This document shows positions 61,686-64,000 of a stretch of DNA of 64,000 nt, piece after piece. The notes beneath the pieces were generated by a model that saw only the letters and a program-made list of their open reading frames with translations, made no database searches and was not told the DNA's origin. The position numbers and the translations under genes were made by a program. The DNA comes from Cytophagaceae bacterium (GTDB lineage Bacteria > Bacteroidota > Bacteroidia > Cytophagales > Cyclobacteriaceae), in NCBI GenBank assembly GCA_006969745.1, contig CP030886.1, positions 2,825,234 to 2,889,233 on the forward strand. The letters are read 5' to 3'. Positions within the stretch are counted from its first letter, which is position 1, and each line of letters starts with the position of its first letter.

Positions 61686-62558
61686 TTATCTACTTACACT
61701 ACCTGTTGGGAATGAACCCGAAACGTTATTATCTATACTATATGGGTTGCCTGAAAGCGTTGCTGGAATCATGCCGGCCAGAGGTTTTAATGTAAATGGA
61801 GCCGCACTGTTGTCGGGATCAGGCTCTATAGAAATTACAGCAGTTTTTCCTCGCAAGTCAGTTGGAAAGGTCAATCCAGCAGGAGCATTATTCAAAAAGT
61901 CTTCACCTGGATAGCTAGGTCCACCATTCGTGCCGCTAAATGGAGCAGCCTCATCAGCAGATGACACATCCGTAAAAGTTCCGGTAGTCACAGGAGTCCC
62001 GTCTATTACTACCCACCCTTCATATTTCCATCCTGCAGAAAGTTCTGGCAAATCAAGACCCGCAACAGCAGATCCGGAACTGTTATCTAAAAACCAGATG
62101 CCGCTGAATTCCTCCTCCGATGCCCCTGTGCCTGTCGGTGCAGCAATTATGTATTTGCCGGCAGCACTTTCAAAATTAGATCCAACAGTGGAGGTAGCAA
62201 GATTTGCTGAGCCTCCATCAAACGCACCAGCTAAAATCTTTGTGGCAGCAGGTGCTGGATCAGAATCAGGTACAGGCTCAATAGAAAGAACAAACATAGT
62301 GGCTGCCTCAAGGTCAGCACTTGCCACTTCGAAAGTCGAAGAAGATAAATTCCCACTTCCATCCACTGTAAATGTTCCGGTAGAAACAGGAGATCCATCT
62401 ACTATCACCCAGCCTTCATACGCGAAATCGGAACCTAAATCCTCAAGACCATCTATGGATAGAGTAAGATCTGACACTGAAGGCCCGTTACTATCATCAT
62501 CGCCACAGCTTGTTAATATTAAACATGTGGCAGTTAGCATTACAAATAATTTTTTCAT
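61686..62558 (-). CDS. Lipoprotein with a duplicated anti-sigma-factor-K-like domain
   Basis: 290 residues from ATG 62558; a longer frame upstream lacks a signal. The lipobox ends at Cys18 (LILTSC), followed by acidic GDDDSNG. Two copies of one motif are visible: YEGWVIVDGSPVSTGTF at 47-63 and YEGWVVIDGTPVTTGTF at 179-195, each followed by a short SIEP (92-95 and 243-246). This matches the C-terminal periplasmic domain of RskA-type anti-sigma factors. There is no transmembrane or sigma-binding part. It is expected on the outer face of a membrane; function unknown. Confidence 0.83.
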   Translation of the reverse strand: MKKLFVMLTATCLILTSCGDDDSNGPSVSDLTLSIDGLEDLGSDFAYEGWVIVDGSPVSTGTFTVDGSGNLSSSTFEVASADLEAATMFVLSIEPVPDSDPAPAATKILAGAFDGGSANLATSTVGSNFESAAGKYIIAAPTGTGASEEEFSGIWFLDNSSGSAVAGLDLPELSAGWKYEGWVVIDGTPVTTGTFTDVSSADEAAPFSGTNGGPSYPGEDFLNNAPAGLTFPTDLRGKTAVISIEPDPDNSAAPFTLKPLAGMIPATLSGNPYSIDNNVSGSFPTGSVSR

Positions 62559-62792
62559 TAGAGTTCTTTTTTGTTTGATACAAATCAACGGATGATATAT
62601 TGTGAAAGAATCACAAGGAATTAACATTTTAAAACGCCTACTTTATGCATTTTAAATGTCAGTAAATCAGTCGATTATGATTTTTAAAGTGCAAAGTGAT
62701 AAGTCTATGATATGACGCGTCGAATACCATTGTCATGTTTTGCCATTAGATCGTGATACTTCTGTGATAAGTTTTTATTTCCTTCGAAGAAG

Positions 62793-63488
62793 ATGGCAAA
62801 AGTTCTAATCATTGAAGATGATCCGGAGATCATAAATCTACTTGAAATTCACCTCAAAGATTTGTCTTGTGAAGTATTAAAGGCAATGGATGGTGGCACT
62901 GGATTGGATATGGCAAAGCAAGAAACCCCAGATCTAATTATTCTGGACATTGCACTTCCTGTCATGGATGGAATTGAGGTATGTCAAAAAATTCGAATGC
63001 ATCAAAACACACCCATTATTATGCTCACAGCAAAATCTGAGGAAATTGATCGAGTGCTTGGACTTGAAGTAGGTGCAGATGATTACATCACCAAGCCATT
63101 TAGTGTTCGTGAATTTATTGCACGCGTAAAGGCAATCTTTAGAAGGACTAAACTTATCAAAGAAAGCATATCAAACGGAACCGCCAAGTTGTCTTTCGAA
63201 GGTCTGTCAATCGATATCGAGAAAAGGAAAGTTGAGGTGAATAATGATAGAATAGAACTTTCACCAAAAGAGTTTGAGTTGCTTACATTAATGGCCTCAC
63301 ACCCAGGAAAGAGCTACACAAGAAGTGATCTTTTGAAATTGATATGGGGTTATGATTTTGAGGGATACGAGCACACGGTCAACTCACACATCAATCGATT
63401 GAGAGCAAAGATCGAATCAGATATGACTCACCCTAAATACATTTTAACTACATGGGGTGTGGGTTACAAATTCAACGAAGAGCTATGA
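62793..63488 (+). CDS. OmpR-family response regulator
   Basis: 231 residues. Receiver: acidic pocket E8-D9-D10, phosphorylated Asp52 in LIILDIALPVMDGIEV, Thr79 in MLTAK, and K101-P102 in ADDYITKPFS. The C-terminal winged helix has IELSPKEFELLTLMASHPGK and TVNSHINRLRAKIE, with WGVGYKF at the end. It overlaps the kinase gene by four bases, so the pair is one operon. The target genes are not seen. Confidence 0.95.
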   Translation: MAKVLIIEDDPEIINLLEIHLKDLSCEVLKAMDGGTGLDMAKQETPDLIILDIALPVMDGIEVCQKIRMHQNTPIIMLTAKSEEIDRVLGLEVGADDYITKPFSVREFIARVKAIFRRTKLIKESISNGTAKLSFEGLSIDIEKRKVEVNNDRIELSPKEFELLTLMASHPGKSYTRSDLLKLIWGYDFEGYEHTVNSHINRLRAKIESDMTHPKYILTTWGVGYKFNEEL

Positions 63489-64000
63489 GTAAAAGATTAT
63501 TGACCCATCGCCTCATCCGGAAGATAGGAGCTGTCTTTTTCTTGTCGGTGATACTTATGGGCGTAAGCTATATTTTCACTACTATATACTTAACTAACAA
63601 GCATTTTGAAGAACGTTCACAGAAACTAAATGCCGAGCTAGCCAACCATTTGATTGAGGAGAAGTTTCAGGGAAACTCTCCATTTCTTGAAGATGGAACT
63701 GTGAACAAGCCTCTGTTTGGTGACTTGATGCATGATATGATGGCCGTCAATCGAGGAATTGAAGTCTATTTACTAAGCACAAAAGGTGAAGTTCTATATT
63801 CGGTTGTACTAAGCCATGATAACCCAAATAATCCTGCACAATACGTCGATTTGGCTCCAATTCATGAATTTATCGAATCCGATGGGCAGAAATATATCCT
63901 TGGTGACGACCCCCGTCAAATTGGTGAAAAGAAAATATTTTCTTCTGCTAGGTTTAATCACAATGGGAAGGAAGGCTACATCTATATAGTATTGGCAGGA
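63485..64000 (+). CDS. Sensor histidine kinase (partial, 3' end outside window)
   Basis: The frame starts with ATG 63485, inside the response regulator stop, and remains open to the edge (172 residues). A membrane helix at about 16-36 (GAVFFLSVILMGVSYIFTTI) precedes a periplasmic sensor segment (HFEERSQKLNAELANHLIEE, DLMHDMMAVNRGIEVYLLST). The window ends within this extracytoplasmic domain, so the HAMP and kinase parts are not visible. Its identity rests on position and topology. Confidence 0.86.
   Translation, partial: MSKRLLTHRLIRKIGAVFFLSVILMGVSYIFTTIYLTNKHFEERSQKLNAELANHLIEEKFQGNSPFLEDGTVNKPLFGDLMHDMMAVNRGIEVYLLSTKGEVLYSVVLSHDNPNNPAQYVDLAPIHEFIESDGQKYILGDDPRQIGEKKIFSSARFNHNGKEGYIYIVLAG

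Noticed and set aside
61930..62595. Open frame of 221 codons on the plus strand across the lipoprotein gene
   Set aside because: The opposite strand has a lipobox and an internal protein repeat; the plus-strand frame has proline- and serine-rich random composition.

Overview
The window comes from a bacterium of the phylum Bacteroidota, most probably an aerobic member of the Cytophagales. This is inferred from type IX secretion (T9SS) C-terminal sorting domains, several promoters of the Bacteroidota form TTTG-N19/20-TAnnTTTG, DUF2723 and DUF6249 proteins, PadR regulators paired with 'prefix-domain' MacB-like permeases, and frequent TTG starts. No rRNA, tRNA, CRISPR array, transposase or integrase was seen. 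The Tex gene is cut by the left edge and a histidine kinase gene by the right edge.

Layout. 1-8.6 kb: Tex, then a run of small regulatory modules (PadR plus ABC permease; two opposed small HTH genes; SRPBCC plus ArsR; TetR plus short-chain dehydrogenase). Several carry clear palindromic operators in their promoters. 8.7-13.5 kb: a BlaI/M56 pair, an ECF sigma factor with a putative membrane anti-sigma protein, a DUF6249 membrane protein sharing a symmetric divergent promoter with the sigma gene, and two exported proteins. 13.8-18.2 kb: the helicase HrpB, an 826-base repeat cluster and a HisC-type aminotransferase. 18.2-27.7 kb: aerobic phenylacetate degradation genes (paaA, B, C, D, G, H, I in one leftward cluster, with paaE separate) interrupted by a GNAT gene and a YefM/YoeB toxin-antitoxin pair. 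28-33 kb: a Lon-substrate-binding-domain protein, nuoABCD and the NAD(P)H-hydrate repair enzyme. 33-38.8 kb: a minimal T9SS-tagged protein, a large DUF2723 membrane protein, a membrane protein and a TPR protein.

38.8-56.7 kb is a compact, AT-rich surface polysaccharide locus: asparagine synthase, two nucleotide-sugar SDR enzymes, a multi-pass membrane protein, GT4-type, GT2 and tandem GT61 glycosyltransferases, four methyltransferases, and a Wzm/Wzt ABC exporter whose ATPase has a C-terminal substrate-recognition domain. Gene orientations flip repeatedly with almost no spacer, which suggests assembly by recombination. 56.9-64 kb: a 1185-residue PKD/T9SS protein whose first third is as AT-rich as the island while the rest is not, an Lrp-type regulator overlapping a PyrR-like phosphoribosyltransferase, a lipoprotein with an internal duplication, and an OmpR-type two-component system.

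The most distinctive signals are regulatory: a nested, exactly centred dyad between the ECF sigma gene and the DUF6249 gene that looks like two mirrored copies of one ECF promoter; paired operators at the ArsR, TetR, BlaI and HTH modules; and a repeat duplication downstream of hisC that carries a copy of the last codons of hisC. Coordinates and motifs were read by eye. Family names rest on recognised motifs and no database search was made.
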